A stretch of 7,949 bases of DNA from Parcubacteria group bacterium (GCA_016784285.1 JADHUX010000022.1:1-7949), one strand, 5' to 3'. Shown: positions 1 through 6,431, numbered from the stretch's first letter. Notes: generated by a model not told the origin, from the letters alone. Program-made: numbers and translations.

Positions 1-65
1 AAAAGGATCGTTAGATTATATTGTCTGTTGTTTAGACGTATATACCTTACCTAGCTTTATTATAG

Positions 66-92
66 CTGAACGTTTACACGTTCAGTTTTTTT
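66..92 (+). terminator. Intrinsic terminator, rightward-pointing
   Basis: A perfect 8-bp stem (ctgaacgt at 66-73, acgttcag at 78-85) with a TTAC loop is followed directly by seven T residues (86-92) on the plus strand, the classic shape of an intrinsic terminator for rightward transcription. Read leftwards from secF there is no U-run after the stem, so it is a poor terminator for secDF. It implies a plus-strand transcript entering from the left, whose gene lies mostly or wholly outside the window. A frame open from base 1 to a TAG at 52-54 could be its last 17 codons, but this is too short to identify. I see no other feature in bases 1-94. Confidence 0.7.
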
Positions 93-94
93 GT

Positions 95-1036
95 TTATTT
101 TGAGGATCGTTTACCTAGAGCCACAAGTAGCGGTGTCGCCAAGAATATTGAAGAATATGTACCAGCGATTACACCTGTCGCAAGCACGAGTGCAAAATCT
201 TGTGTTGCTTCACTTCCAATGAAGAACAAAGCTATAAGTACAAAGAGTGTAGTAAGAGATGTATTTATAGACCTTGCATATGTTTGGTTCAGACTCTTAC
301 CTACTGTAAGTTCAAAGTCTTCTTTGCTATTGTTTTCTCGATTCAAACGAAGATTCTCTCTTACTCTGTCAAATACTACAATAGTGTCGTTTACTGAATA
401 GCCTAAGATAGCAAGAAGCGCCATCACAAAGAGTATATCTATCTCTGCACCTACTGAGTAGCCGAGGAATGCAAATATCCCCACAGGCACAAGCACATCA
501 TGTATAAGCGCAATGATCGCAACTATACCGTACTTCCAAGAAGACACAGGTTGTGAGACTTTCCTAAATACAAAAGCTACAAAAAGGATTATTGCTACAA
601 CTACGATACCTATCGCCACAAATGCTTTGTTGCGAAGCTCTGAGCCAATAGTTGGACCTATAGAGTTAAAACGTTCTTGTATCACCTGCTTTTCACCGCC
701 TAGAGACAAAGCGTCCAACACTTCTACTCGCTTCTCTTCTGTAAGATCTTGAGTTCTAAGTATATAGCCTCCGTCAGCTGACGGACTACCTGTAGGTCTT
801 ATAGAAAATCCGCCGATGTCTAGGTTTTGTAAGCTTGTTTCAAGAGACTCTTTTGAAGGTCTAGTATTTATATTCTCCTCTCCAAGTACTATCTCTGGAT
901 AGCTTACCTCGGTGATAGCCCCCCCTGTAAAATCAATACCAAAGTTTAATCCAAAAATAGAGATCGAAGAAATAGCTGCAGCTATTATTAACCCAGTAAG
1001 AATGAAAAATATTTTTCTGTATTTTACTATTAACAT
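95..1036 (-). CDS. secF: Protein translocase subunit SecF
   Basis: SecF is an inner-membrane subunit of the SecDF complex, which uses the proton gradient to help pull exported proteins through SecYEG. The 313-aa product has the expected order. An N-terminal membrane segment (about 9-31) is followed by the SecD/SecF signature around 33-39 (FGIDFTGG) and a periplasmic P1-like domain (about 40-120). The conserved FNSIGPTIGSELR stretch (123-135) leads into five further membrane segments, with the fourth-helix motif GYSVNDTIVVFDRVRENL (212-229) carrying the family's conserved Asp. The ATG lies 2 bases after the secD stop, and an AGGA about 11 bases upstream, inside the end of secD, is the only plausible Shine-Dalgarno sequence I found for a minus-strand gene here. 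It is the second gene of a secD-secF operon and probably translationally coupled. Residues 85-89 (PSADG) are encoded by a 16-bp palindrome. Confidence 0.96.
   Translation of the reverse strand: MLIVKYRKIFFILTGLIIAAAISSISIFGLNFGIDFTGGAITEVSYPEIVLGEENINTRPSKESLETSLQNLDIGGFSIRPTGSPSADGGYILRTQDLTEEKRVEVLDALSLGGEKQVIQERFNSIGPTIGSELRNKAFVAIGIVVVAIILFVAFVFRKVSQPVSSWKYGIVAIIALIHDVLVPVGIFAFLGYSVGAEIDILFVMALLAILGYSVNDTIVVFDRVRENLRLNRENNSKEDFELTVGKSLNQTYARSINTSLTTLFVLIALFFIGSEATQDFALVLATGVIAGTYSSIFLATPLLVALGKRSSK
770..785. repeat. 16-bp GC-rich palindrome inside secF
   Basis: The sequence tccgtcagctgacgga is a perfect palindrome with 8-base arms. In secF it encodes P-S-A-D-G (residues 85-89), in the predicted periplasmic loop between a TG and the strand YILRT. 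It is related to the palindrome in secD at 1954-1969: same length, same CAGCTG core and same reading phase, differing only at one symmetric base pair. Confidence 0.85.
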
Positions 1037-1038
1037 AA

Positions 1039-2394
1039 TTATTTTATTCCTGAACCAAATAAGAATTTAACCACCCCTCTGTTCTCAAGCTTTCCAAATG
1101 CATATAAGAATGTCCTTGATACTGTAATCGCTGTAAACATACTGATGATGATACCAAGGCCAAATGTAAGTGCAAAACCTTTTACAAGAGATGTACCAAA
1201 CCAGAATAATATAATTGCTGTGATAATACTTGAAATGTTTCCGTCCCTGATTGAAAGCCATGCACGCTTAAAGCCTGCGTGAGTAGAATGCTCTGTGTCA
1301 CTCCCTGCCTTTAGCTCTTCGCGCATGCGCTCAAAGATAAGCACATTAGCATCAACCGCCATACCAATAGAGAGTAAGAAACCAGCGAGCCCTGCTGCAG
1401 TCAGCGTAACCGGAACCAGTTTAAACAATGCAAGCATTATAACAATATAAACAGTAAGTGAGATTATAGCTATTACACCTGGCAGTCTATACCAAACAAG
1501 TAAGAATAATGCTACCGCTATAAGACCTAATATCCCTGCTTGCACACCTTTATCAAGTGCGTCTTTCCCAAGTGATGCACCAATAGTCTGTGTACTTATA
1601 AGTTCTATAGGTACCGGAAGTGCACCGAGGTTTAGATTACGTACAAGGTCGCGCGCCTCCTGTGGTGTAAAACCACCAGAGACGATAGCGCTTCCTCCTG
1701 TGATCTCTTCATTTATAACAGGTGCTGACTTAAGATCCCCATCTAAGAAGATCGCCAAAGTCCTGCCAACGTTTTCTCTAGTAATCTCTGCAAACAGATC
1801 TCCACCTTCTTTTGTAAAGTCTAAGCGGACTATTGGTTCGTTCTGTAAGTGTCCACTTGTACCACCCTGACCAAACTCAAGTGCTGCTCGATCTAAGTAT
1901 CGTCCAGTAAGCTCTGTAGATACAAATAAAGAATCAAACCTTTCTTGTGTAAGTCCGCCAGCTGGCGGATTCTCTTCTGCAAGAGGTTCTACATCTAAGC
2001 TTACAAGCCGAAACTCAAGTGTTGGTGTCTCTCCTATTATACGTACTGCTTCCCCGATATCAGTAATACCTGGAAGTTCTACAATAAGTCTTTGTTCACG
2101 CTCACCACCTGCAAATACAGAACTTTTCTCTATCTGTACTATTGGCTCTGACACACCAAAGAGGTTAGTGCGACGTTCTATCACATCACGAAGTGTGTCC
2201 ATTGAGGTTGAGACATCTACGGCTTGTAGCTCAGAAGTATCTGCTTTGTATACTAGGTGTGTACCACCAGCAAGATCAAGTCCTAATTTAAACGGAAAAC
2301 GTGACTCTGAACTTGTTTCAGAATTATAGTTAAAATAGCCGATTCCTACAGCGGCTACTAATATGACTAGTGCTATTATTCGAACTTTCAACAT
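1039..2394 (-). CDS. secD: Protein translocase subunit SecD
   Basis: SecD is the larger partner of SecF in the proton-driven SecDF complex, acting on substrates emerging from SecYEG on the outer face of the membrane. The 451-aa product has an N-terminal membrane helix (about 5-21), the D1 motif LGLDLAGGTHLVY (37-49), and a periplasmic region containing the motif running from FLDGDLKSAPVI (217-227) to NLNLGALPVPIE (253-264). The membrane domain starts near 283 and includes GMAVDANVLIFERMREEL (344-361), with the conserved Asp at 348. It is clearly shorter than the E. coli protein (about 615 aa), with a reduced periplasmic head, as is common in other bacterial groups. The ATG is supported by the start of the first helix. 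It leads the secDF operon, with a promoter at 2403-2431 and no Shine-Dalgarno sequence. Residues 143-147 (PPAGG) are encoded by a palindrome. Confidence 0.97.
   Translation of the reverse strand: MLKVRIIALVILVAAVGIGYFNYNSETSSESRFPFKLGLDLAGGTHLVYKADTSELQAVDVSTSMDTLRDVIERRTNLFGVSEPIVQIEKSSVFAGGEREQRLIVELPGITDIGEAVRIIGETPTLEFRLVSLDVEPLAEENPPAGGLTQERFDSLFVSTELTGRYLDRAALEFGQGGTSGHLQNEPIVRLDFTKEGGDLFAEITRENVGRTLAIFLDGDLKSAPVINEEITGGSAIVSGGFTPQEARDLVRNLNLGALPVPIELISTQTIGASLGKDALDKGVQAGILGLIAVALFLLVWYRLPGVIAIISLTVYIVIMLALFKLVPVTLTAAGLAGFLLSIGMAVDANVLIFERMREELKAGSDTEHSTHAGFKRAWLSIRDGNISSIITAIILFWFGTSLVKGFALTFGLGIIISMFTAITVSRTFLYAFGKLENRGVVKFLFGSGIK
1954..1969. repeat. 16-bp GC-rich palindrome inside secD
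   Basis: The sequence tccgccagctggcgga is a perfect palindrome with 8-base arms, GC-rich (12 of 16) against AT-rich surroundings. In secD it encodes P-P-A-G-G (residues 143-147), in the low-complexity loop between EPLAEEN and the conserved stretch containing TELTGRYL. It matches the secF palindrome (770-785) except for the fourth base pair, C:G here and T:A there. Confidence 0.87.
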
Positions 2395-2402
2395 ATCAAA
2401 GA

Positions 2403-2431
2403 AGTATAAAGCATAAGGTATTATGTATCAA
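2403..2431 (-). promoter_or_regulatory. Promoter of secD-secF, near-leaderless
   Basis: On the minus strand a TTGATA (2426-2431) and a TATACT (2403-2408) are separated by exactly 17 bases, each a one-mismatch fit to the sigma-70-type -35 and -10 boxes. Only eight bases (TCTTTGAT) lie between the -10 box and the secD ATG at 2394, so a start site 6-7 bases downstream would leave a leader of about 2-3 bases. No Shine-Dalgarno sequence is present. The -35 box overlaps the space just after the PAP2 stop codon at 2436-2438. Confidence 0.7.
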
Positions 2432-2435
2432 GTAC

Positions 2436-2942
2436 CTATTTTTTAAACAAAAGATATGCGAAATACCCTATAATACCCCCTAAAACATAGCCGACTAGTA
2501 TATCAAACGGCCAATGAATACCAGCTATTACACGTGACGCACCAATAAGCACTGCTCCGATTATATAAATCCATGCTAGATATTTGTGATAAAAGTAAAA
2601 TGAAGTAGCAAGAGCTGAAAAAAATGTAGCATGTCCTGATGGAAATGAATCCCCAGGTTCATACTCAAACAATACGTTAGCAGTATCTAACACCTCAAAC
2701 GGACGAGGAGAAAAATAAAAAAACTTAACCACTCTTGCAACGAACCAAGCAGCGAGTGCAGAGATAAAAATCACAAAAATATTTCTTATATTGTCTTCTT
2801 TATGTTTATGAGTGAAAAGAAAAACTATAAGACCAAATATTAAAAGTAATCCGAACTTATCAGTTAAGAAAATAATAATAGTATCAAATATTTCATTTTG
2901 TAATGCAAAGTCATTAAAAAATCTGAAGATTGTTTCATTCAT
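2436..2942 (-). CDS. PAP2-family phosphatase, probable undecaprenyl-diphosphatase (BcrC-like)
   Basis: This 168-aa integral membrane protein carries all three PAP2 phosphatase signatures: KX6RP (K73 to R80-P81), PSGH (101-104), and SRX5HX3D (S136, R137, H143, D147). The two His residues and the Arg residues form the catalytic site, which faces the outside of the cell in BcrC/PgpB-type enzymes. About five membrane segments are apparent. Small bacterial PAP2 proteins of this kind usually dephosphorylate undecaprenyl diphosphate to recycle the glycan lipid carrier; phosphatidylglycerophosphate or another lipid phosphate cannot be excluded from sequence. The position beside a lipid-linked sugar transferase and near rodA supports carrier recycling. 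The start codon follows a palindromic terminator and a TATACT box with no Shine-Dalgarno sequence. Its 3' end is only 41 bases from secD, but secD has its own promoter. Confidence 0.88.
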   Translation of the reverse strand: MNETIFRFFNDFALQNEIFDTIIIFLTDKFGLLLIFGLIVFLFTHKHKEDNIRNIFVIFISALAAWFVARVVKFFYFSPRPFEVLDTANVLFEYEPGDSFPSGHATFFSALATSFYFYHKYLAWIYIIGAVLIGASRVIAGIHWPFDILVGYVLGGIIGYFAYLLFKK

Positions 2943-2948
2943 ATGTTT

Positions 2949-2954
2949 AGTATA
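2949..2954 (-). promoter_or_regulatory. Candidate -10 box for the PAP2 gene
   Basis: TATACT on the minus strand is the same hexamer as the secD -10 box. It is followed by AAACAT and then the ATG at 2942, so transcription starting seven bases downstream would begin at the A of the start codon. No recognisable -35 box lies at the right distance, because that stretch falls inside the palindrome at 2958-2993. The call therefore rests on the -10 box and position alone. Confidence 0.4.
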
Positions 2955-2957
2955 ACA

Positions 2958-2993
2958 AAATAAACGCCTAAATATATATTTAGGCGTTTATTT
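2958..2993. terminator. 36-bp palindromic hairpin, bidirectional-type terminator
   Basis: The 18-base left arm (2958-2975) is perfectly complementary to the right arm (2976-2993), with an AT-only centre and a GC-containing block (cgcct / aggcg) in the middle of each arm. Allowing for a loop, about 15 bp can form the stem. Leftwards it follows the epimerase stop codon by 8 bases and ends in TTTATTTTG, a U-rich tail suited to ending the transferase-epimerase transcript. Rightwards it ends in TTTATTTG. It separates the epimerase operon from the PAP2 gene. Confidence 0.72.
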
Positions 2994-3001
2994 GTGTATT
3001 A

Positions 3002-3892
3002 TTACAACTCTTTAAGTCCTTGTTCTAGAGTTACTTGTGGTTCCCAGCCTATAAGTTCTTTCGCAAGAGTAAAGTCTGCAAGAGTGTTTGCTGGCTCTAG
3101 TCGTGCTTCAATATATTTCACTTCTCCGCCAATAAGTTTTGCAACATTATTTACTGAGTGATTATTACCTGCACCTATATTCATCACCTCTCCTTTTCCT
3201 ACTTTTTCTGACTGTGCTGCAAGGATATTTGCACGTACGACATCCTTAACATTTGTATAGTCTCTAGTATTTTCTCCGTCTCCACATATTGTCATTGGAT
3301 TTCCTTCTGCTTTTTGTTTTAAAAACTTTGCTATGACGAGAGCATACTCACCTTCATCACTCTGTCTTTTACCGTATACATTGAAATATCTTAATGATAC
3401 TGTCTCTAAGTTATGTACAGCACTCCATACCTTACAATACATCTCGCCAATATACTTCTGAAGTCCGTATGGGCTTTTAGGATTTGCTACCATAATCTCT
3501 TTAAGTGGCATCTCTTTTTGGTCACCATATGCAGAGCTTGATGCAGTATATATAACTCTCTTTACCTGCGCCTTTTGCGCCGCAATTAAAATGTTAAGCG
3601 TACCGTTTACATTCACATCATTAGTCTCTACTGGATGCTCTATAGAGAACTGTACACGTGGAAGTGCTGCAAGATGAAATACATATTCAGCATCTTTTAT
3701 TATAGGAGAAATCTCATCTAGATTTCTTATATCTACAACATGGAGTGTTGCTTTTTCATTTACATTCTCTTTCTTTCCAGCGGAAAGGTCGTCTATCACG
3801 TGCACATCAGCACCCTTTTCTACTAAGGCATCTACCAAATTAGAACCAATAAACCCCGCGCCGCCTGTTACTACTACTTTTTTATTTTTCAT
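3002..3892 (-). CDS. NAD-dependent sugar-nucleotide epimerase (extended SDR; UDP-glucose/UDP-GlcNAc 4-epimerase-like)
   Basis: The 296-aa cytoplasmic enzyme is an extended short-chain dehydrogenase/reductase. The NAD-binding TGGAGFIG is at 9-16, an acidic residue closing strand 2 is at D34/D35 (HVIDDLS), HLAALPRV lies at 73-80, the catalytic Ser is in TASSSAYG (116-123), and the YxxxK pair is Y142/K146. LRYFNVYGKRQ (167-177) and CGDGENTRDY (203-212) are typical of GalE/WbpP/TviC-type 4-epimerases and relatives, which interconvert UDP-hexoses or UDP-N-acetylhexosamines for surface glycans. The exact substrate cannot be read from sequence, and dehydratase relatives remain possible. The C-terminus stops right after GLKEL, a few residues earlier than many homologues. 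The start codon is 8 bases after the transferase stop, without a Shine-Dalgarno sequence, so the two genes are probably co-transcribed and the pair makes and loads a sugar. Confidence 0.92.
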   Translation of the reverse strand: MKNKKVVVTGGAGFIGSNLVDALVEKGADVHVIDDLSAGKKENVNEKATLHVVDIRNLDEISPIIKDAEYVFHLAALPRVQFSIEHPVETNDVNVNGTLNILIAAQKAQVKRVIYTASSSAYGDQKEMPLKEIMVANPKSPYGLQKYIGEMYCKVWSAVHNLETVSLRYFNVYGKRQSDEGEYALVIAKFLKQKAEGNPMTICGDGENTRDYTNVKDVVRANILAAQSEKVGKGEVMNIGAGNNHSVNNVAKLIGGEVKYIEARLEPANTLADFTLAKELIGWEPQVTLEQGLKEL

Positions 3893-3900
3893 ATTATTTA

Positions 3901-5235
3901 TTATAACCCCGTTCGAGAGAATAAAGTTTTAACTGTTTTAAGTCCTATATAAAGATCGAGCAAAAGTGAGCGGTTTTTAATGTAATAAATATCGTAAGAG
4001 AGTTTTTCTCTTGTCTCATCATACTCAACTTTAAATCTAGGATGTTTTGTGCTATGAATCAACGACCAGCCAGAAAGCCCTGGTTGGATAAGATGCCTAA
4101 AGTTGTAATGAGGAATTTCTTTTTCATAAAATGCTGCTCTACTAGGCATTTCTGGACGTGGACCTATAAGAGATAAGTCTCCCTTTAACACATTCCAAAG
4201 CTGAGGTAACTCATCGATTCTTGTTCTACGTAAAATATTACCTACCTTTGTAACCTTCTCACTTTCATAAATACTCATACTTCTAAACTTGAAAATATAA
4301 ATAGACTTATTATCTCTACCGATTCTTTCTTGAATAAAAAATACTGGCCCTTTGTCTCCAAGAAGTTTAACTAAGATAATTACAAAAGGATAAAAAGGTA
4401 AAGAGAGTATTCCTAAAATTATAGACACTATAATATCAACCAATCTTTTAATTAAATCGTGTGTAATTTTAGGCAAACTAGAAACATTACTTAAAAACCA
4501 ATTATATTTAACAAGTGAAAGAGGTACACGGTCAAAAGTATCTTCGTACATTTTTTGAAAATCTAAAAATTTAAAGTTAGATTTTATAAAAATTAGATCA
4601 TAAAGAATTGGTATTACTGACGATACTTTTTCATTACTCGTATCGGCTACAATTAATGATATGTTATTTTCTTTAACACGCTCGGAAATATAATTTTTTA
4701 ATTCTTCATCATCTACTGTATCTAAATCAAGAGATGATATAAACTGAAAATTATAACGTTTATTATTATTAACCTCTTCCTTAAGTTCTAACATCTCTTT
4801 ACCTCCTGCAATAAGTAGTGCGTTTTGTCTTTTTTTATTTTCAAGGATTGGAAATAGAGATAACCTCCAGAAAACTATAAATATAAAAGAAATAAAGAGA
4901 TAAATGAATAGATTCGTCTTAGGTGTAATACCAAAATATGGAATAAGGAAGAAAAACAAAGCAGCAATGATTATGTTTGCAATTTGTGCGTTTAATATAA
5001 TACTTGGAAGCTTTCTTTTAAAGATTACAGTATGCTTGTCATATAACCCTGCTATAAAGAAAACAAGGACCCAAACTACAAAAAGAAGTACGAATGGAGC
5101 AAGGTGTTCATAGAAGATTTCGCTATTTGGTACAGCAAAATAGCGAAGTGCTAAGGTTACCCACAGCGCCGCTATTAAAAACAAAATATCGCCTAAAAAC
5201 AGCAATAATGACTCATTTTTCCGTCCTGTAATCAT
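3901..5235 (-). CDS. Polyprenyl-phosphate sugar-1-phosphate transferase (WbaP/UndP-type)
   Basis: This 444-aa membrane enzyme is expected to transfer a sugar 1-phosphate from a nucleotide sugar to undecaprenyl phosphate, starting a lipid-linked glycan on the inner face of the membrane. Four N-terminal membrane helices (about 10-31, 46-65, 79-101, 107-127) precede a soluble Rossmann-like domain (about 138-230; NALLIAGGKEM). The catalytic domain (about 260-444) begins with the KRLVDIIVSIILG re-entrant helix. The FKFRSM motif is at 315-320, the Asp-Glu catalytic dyad in RIDELPQLWNVLKGD (D341, E342), and IGPRPEMP at 357-364. The region after PGLSGW (385-390) reads SLIHSTKHPRF rather than the common AQINYxYG, with a few extra residues before KLSYDIYYIKNRS. 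The donor sugar cannot be deduced. The ATG is placed by the first helix and by a TATAAT ten bases upstream. Confidence 0.93.
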   Translation of the reverse strand: MITGRKNESLLLFLGDILFLIAALWVTLALRYFAVPNSEIFYEHLAPFVLLFVVWVLVFFIAGLYDKHTVIFKRKLPSIILNAQIANIIIAALFFFLIPYFGITPKTNLFIYLFISFIFIVFWRLSLFPILENKKRQNALLIAGGKEMLELKEEVNNNKRYNFQFISSLDLDTVDDEELKNYISERVKENNISLIVADTSNEKVSSVIPILYDLIFIKSNFKFLDFQKMYEDTFDRVPLSLVKYNWFLSNVSSLPKITHDLIKRLVDIIVSIILGILSLPFYPFVIILVKLLGDKGPVFFIQERIGRDNKSIYIFKFRSMSIYESEKVTKVGNILRRTRIDELPQLWNVLKGDLSLIGPRPEMPSRAAFYEKEIPHYNFRHLIQPGLSGWSLIHSTKHPRFKVEYDETREKLSYDIYYIKNRSLLLDLYIGLKTVKTLFSRTGL

Positions 5236-5245
5236 AATCGTCGTT

Positions 5246-5251
5246 ATTATA
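5246..5251 (-). promoter_or_regulatory. -10 box for the sugar transferase-epimerase operon
   Basis: A perfect TATAAT on the minus strand lies ten bases from the transferase ATG at 5235 (intervening AACGACGATT). Transcription would begin about 3-4 bases before the start codon, with no room for a Shine-Dalgarno sequence. No convincing -35 box is present at 16-18 bases. The box is half of a 12-bp palindrome (5245-5256) that also creates a plus-strand TATAAT at 5250-5255. Confidence 0.5.
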
Positions 5252-5259
5252 TAATACTT

Positions 5260-5288
5260 TTTACTGTTTTAATAGGTTACAATATAAT
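5260..5288 (+). promoter_or_regulatory. Promoter of the glycosyltransferase gene
   Basis: TTTACT (5260-5265) and TATAAT (5283-5288) are 17 bases apart on the plus strand, a fair -35 and a perfect -10. Only three bases separate the -10 box from the ATG at 5292, so a normal start site would fall inside or just after that codon. The overlapping TACAAT (5278-5283), or the upstream TATAAT at 5250-5255 with a leader of about 30 bases that includes an AGG at 5274-5276, may instead be used. The true start site is unresolved. Confidence 0.45.
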
Positions 5289-5291
5289 AAT

Positions 5292-6431
5292 ATGAATAAA
5301 AAAGTGGCTAAAACAAAGGTTTTATATATCATCACTAAATCCAACTGGGGTGGAGCTCAGAGGTATGTATTTGATATGGCGACCAACCTACCCAAAAGTG
5401 AGTACGACGTAACTGTAGCACTTGGCGGGGACGGAACTTTAAAGGTAAAACTTAAAGATGAAAATATCAGGACCATTACTGTTCCCTATTTATCAAGAGA
5501 TATTAATATTTTCTCTGAGTGGAAAGTATTTTTTAATTTACTTAAAATTTTAAAGAAAGAAAGACCAAACGTAGTACATCTTAACAGTTCAAAGATAGGT
5601 GGACTTGGTGCATTTGCAGGCAGGATCGCCAGAGTAGAAAAAATAATATTTACAGCACATGGCTGGGCGTATAAAGAAGACAGGAATGTTATATCAAAAA
5701 AAGTATTGTGGTTCTTCTCGTGGCTTACTGTAATTTTCTCTCACAAAACTATCGTAGTATCTCAAGATGATTTTCATAATGCACCAAAGCTCTTTGTAAG
5801 CAGAAAGATAAAGATGATTTATAACGGAATTTCTCAAATCAGGTTTGAAAGCAAAACAACAGCACGAAAAATGTTAACACCGAGGTCCGACCTCGGTGTT
5901 AGAAATACTGCATGGATCGGCACCATCTCTGAACTTCACAAGAACAAGGGGTTGCCGTTTGCAATACTCGCTGTACATAATTTAGTTAAAAAAGGTTATA
6001 ATGTTTCGTTTTTTATAATAGGTAGTGGTGAAGAAAAATTCCCTCTTGAGCAATTTATAAAAAAGTTGGGGCTTGAAAACAATGTATTTCTTTTAGGGCA
6101 TATCGACGAAGCTAGAACACTCATAAAAGCCTTTGATATCTTTACACTTACATCTGTAAAAGAGGGTCTGCCGTATGTACTACTTGAAGCGGGGTCTGCT
6201 AGCTTACCAATAGTTACGACACACATAGGTGGTATGCCAGAGATCATAGAAAACAAAAAATCAGGGCGCCTAGTCCAAACTAAAAATACTAAAGCTATAG
6301 AAAACGCAATATCTGATCTAATTGATTTCAAACAAGACGCTCTAGAATACGGCAAAAATCTGAAAGAAAAAGTGGAACGAGATTTTACAGTAGAGCAAAT
6401 GGTGGCTGAAACAGTGGGTATTTACGACTAA
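5292..6431 (+). CDS. GT4-type glycosyltransferase (GT-B fold)
   Basis: The 379-aa product is a retaining GT-B glycosyltransferase of the group-1/GT4 type, expected to add a sugar from a nucleotide donor to a surface glycan or lipid-linked precursor at the cytoplasmic membrane. The N-terminal domain (about 8-185) opens with KVLYIITKSNWGGAQRYV and contains GGDGTL (45-50), NSSKIGGLGAFAGRIA (98-113) and FTAHGWAY (120-127). The C-terminal domain (about 206-379) has IGTISELHKNKG (209-220), GSGEE (244-248) and the EX7E motif E291-E299 in EGLPYVLLEAGSASLPIVTT, followed by GGMPEII. The product is unknown. It is the only plus-strand gene here, divergent from the transferase operon, and its stop codon overlaps that of rodA. 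Codons for about residues 195-204 come from a 27-bp palindrome at the linker between the two domains. A GTG at codon 5 is a possible later start. Confidence 0.93.
   Translation: MNKKVAKTKVLYIITKSNWGGAQRYVFDMATNLPKSEYDVTVALGGDGTLKVKLKDENIRTITVPYLSRDINIFSEWKVFFNLLKILKKERPNVVHLNSSKIGGLGAFAGRIARVEKIIFTAHGWAYKEDRNVISKKVLWFFSWLTVIFSHKTIVVSQDDFHNAPKLFVSRKIKMIYNGISQIRFESKTTARKMLTPRSDLGVRNTAWIGTISELHKNKGLPFAILAVHNLVKKGYNVSFFIIGSGEEKFPLEQFIKKLGLENNVFLLGHIDEARTLIKAFDIFTLTSVKEGLPYVLLEAGSASLPIVTTHIGGMPEIIENKKSGRLVQTKNTKAIENAISDLIDFKQDALEYGKNLKEKVERDFTVEQMVAETVGIYD
5875..5901. repeat. 27-bp perfect palindrome inside the glycosyltransferase gene
   Basis: A left arm taacaccgaggtc (5875-5887) and a right arm gacctcggtgtta (5889-5901) are perfectly complementary around a single C at 5888. 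It is far more GC-rich than the flanking gene. In frame it encodes approximately L-T-P-R-S-D-L-G-V-R (195-204), between the end of the N-terminal domain (TTARKM) and the first strand of the C-terminal domain (NTAWIGTIS). It does not interrupt the frame and carries no T-run, so it does not resemble a terminator. Confidence 0.88.

Noticed and set aside
1..65. Possible tRNA, small RNA or minus-strand promoter (TATAAT at 15-20 and 59-64 on the minus strand)
   Set aside because: No cloverleaf can be drawn, and neither TATAAT has a -35 partner or a visible downstream gene in the window. In AT-rich intergenic DNA such hexamers are expected by chance.
200..752. Plus-strand open frames of 60-79 codons opposite secF
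   Set aside because: They lie wholly inside a well-supported SecF gene on the other strand, resemble no family I recognise, and have no convincing start signals.
971..986. 16-bp perfect palindrome aatagctgcagctatt in secF
   Set aside because: It encodes part of the Ala/Ile-rich first membrane helix (IIAAAIS) and arises from alternating GCT/GCA Ala codons. It has a different core from the CAGCTG pair and no second copy in the window, so chance plus codon repetition explains it.
1321..1330. 10-bp palindrome gcgcatgcgc in secD
   Set aside because: It falls in the highly conserved FERMREEL motif, so the protein sequence accounts for it, and 10-bp palindromes are common.
4904..5113. 69-codon plus-strand open frame opposite the sugar transferase N-terminus
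   Set aside because: It is antisense to conserved membrane helices of the transferase and has no independent support.
5996..6355. 119-codon minus-strand open frame opposite the glycosyltransferase
   Set aside because: It is the shadow of the conserved GT-B C-terminal domain, with the EX7E region read on the opposite strand.
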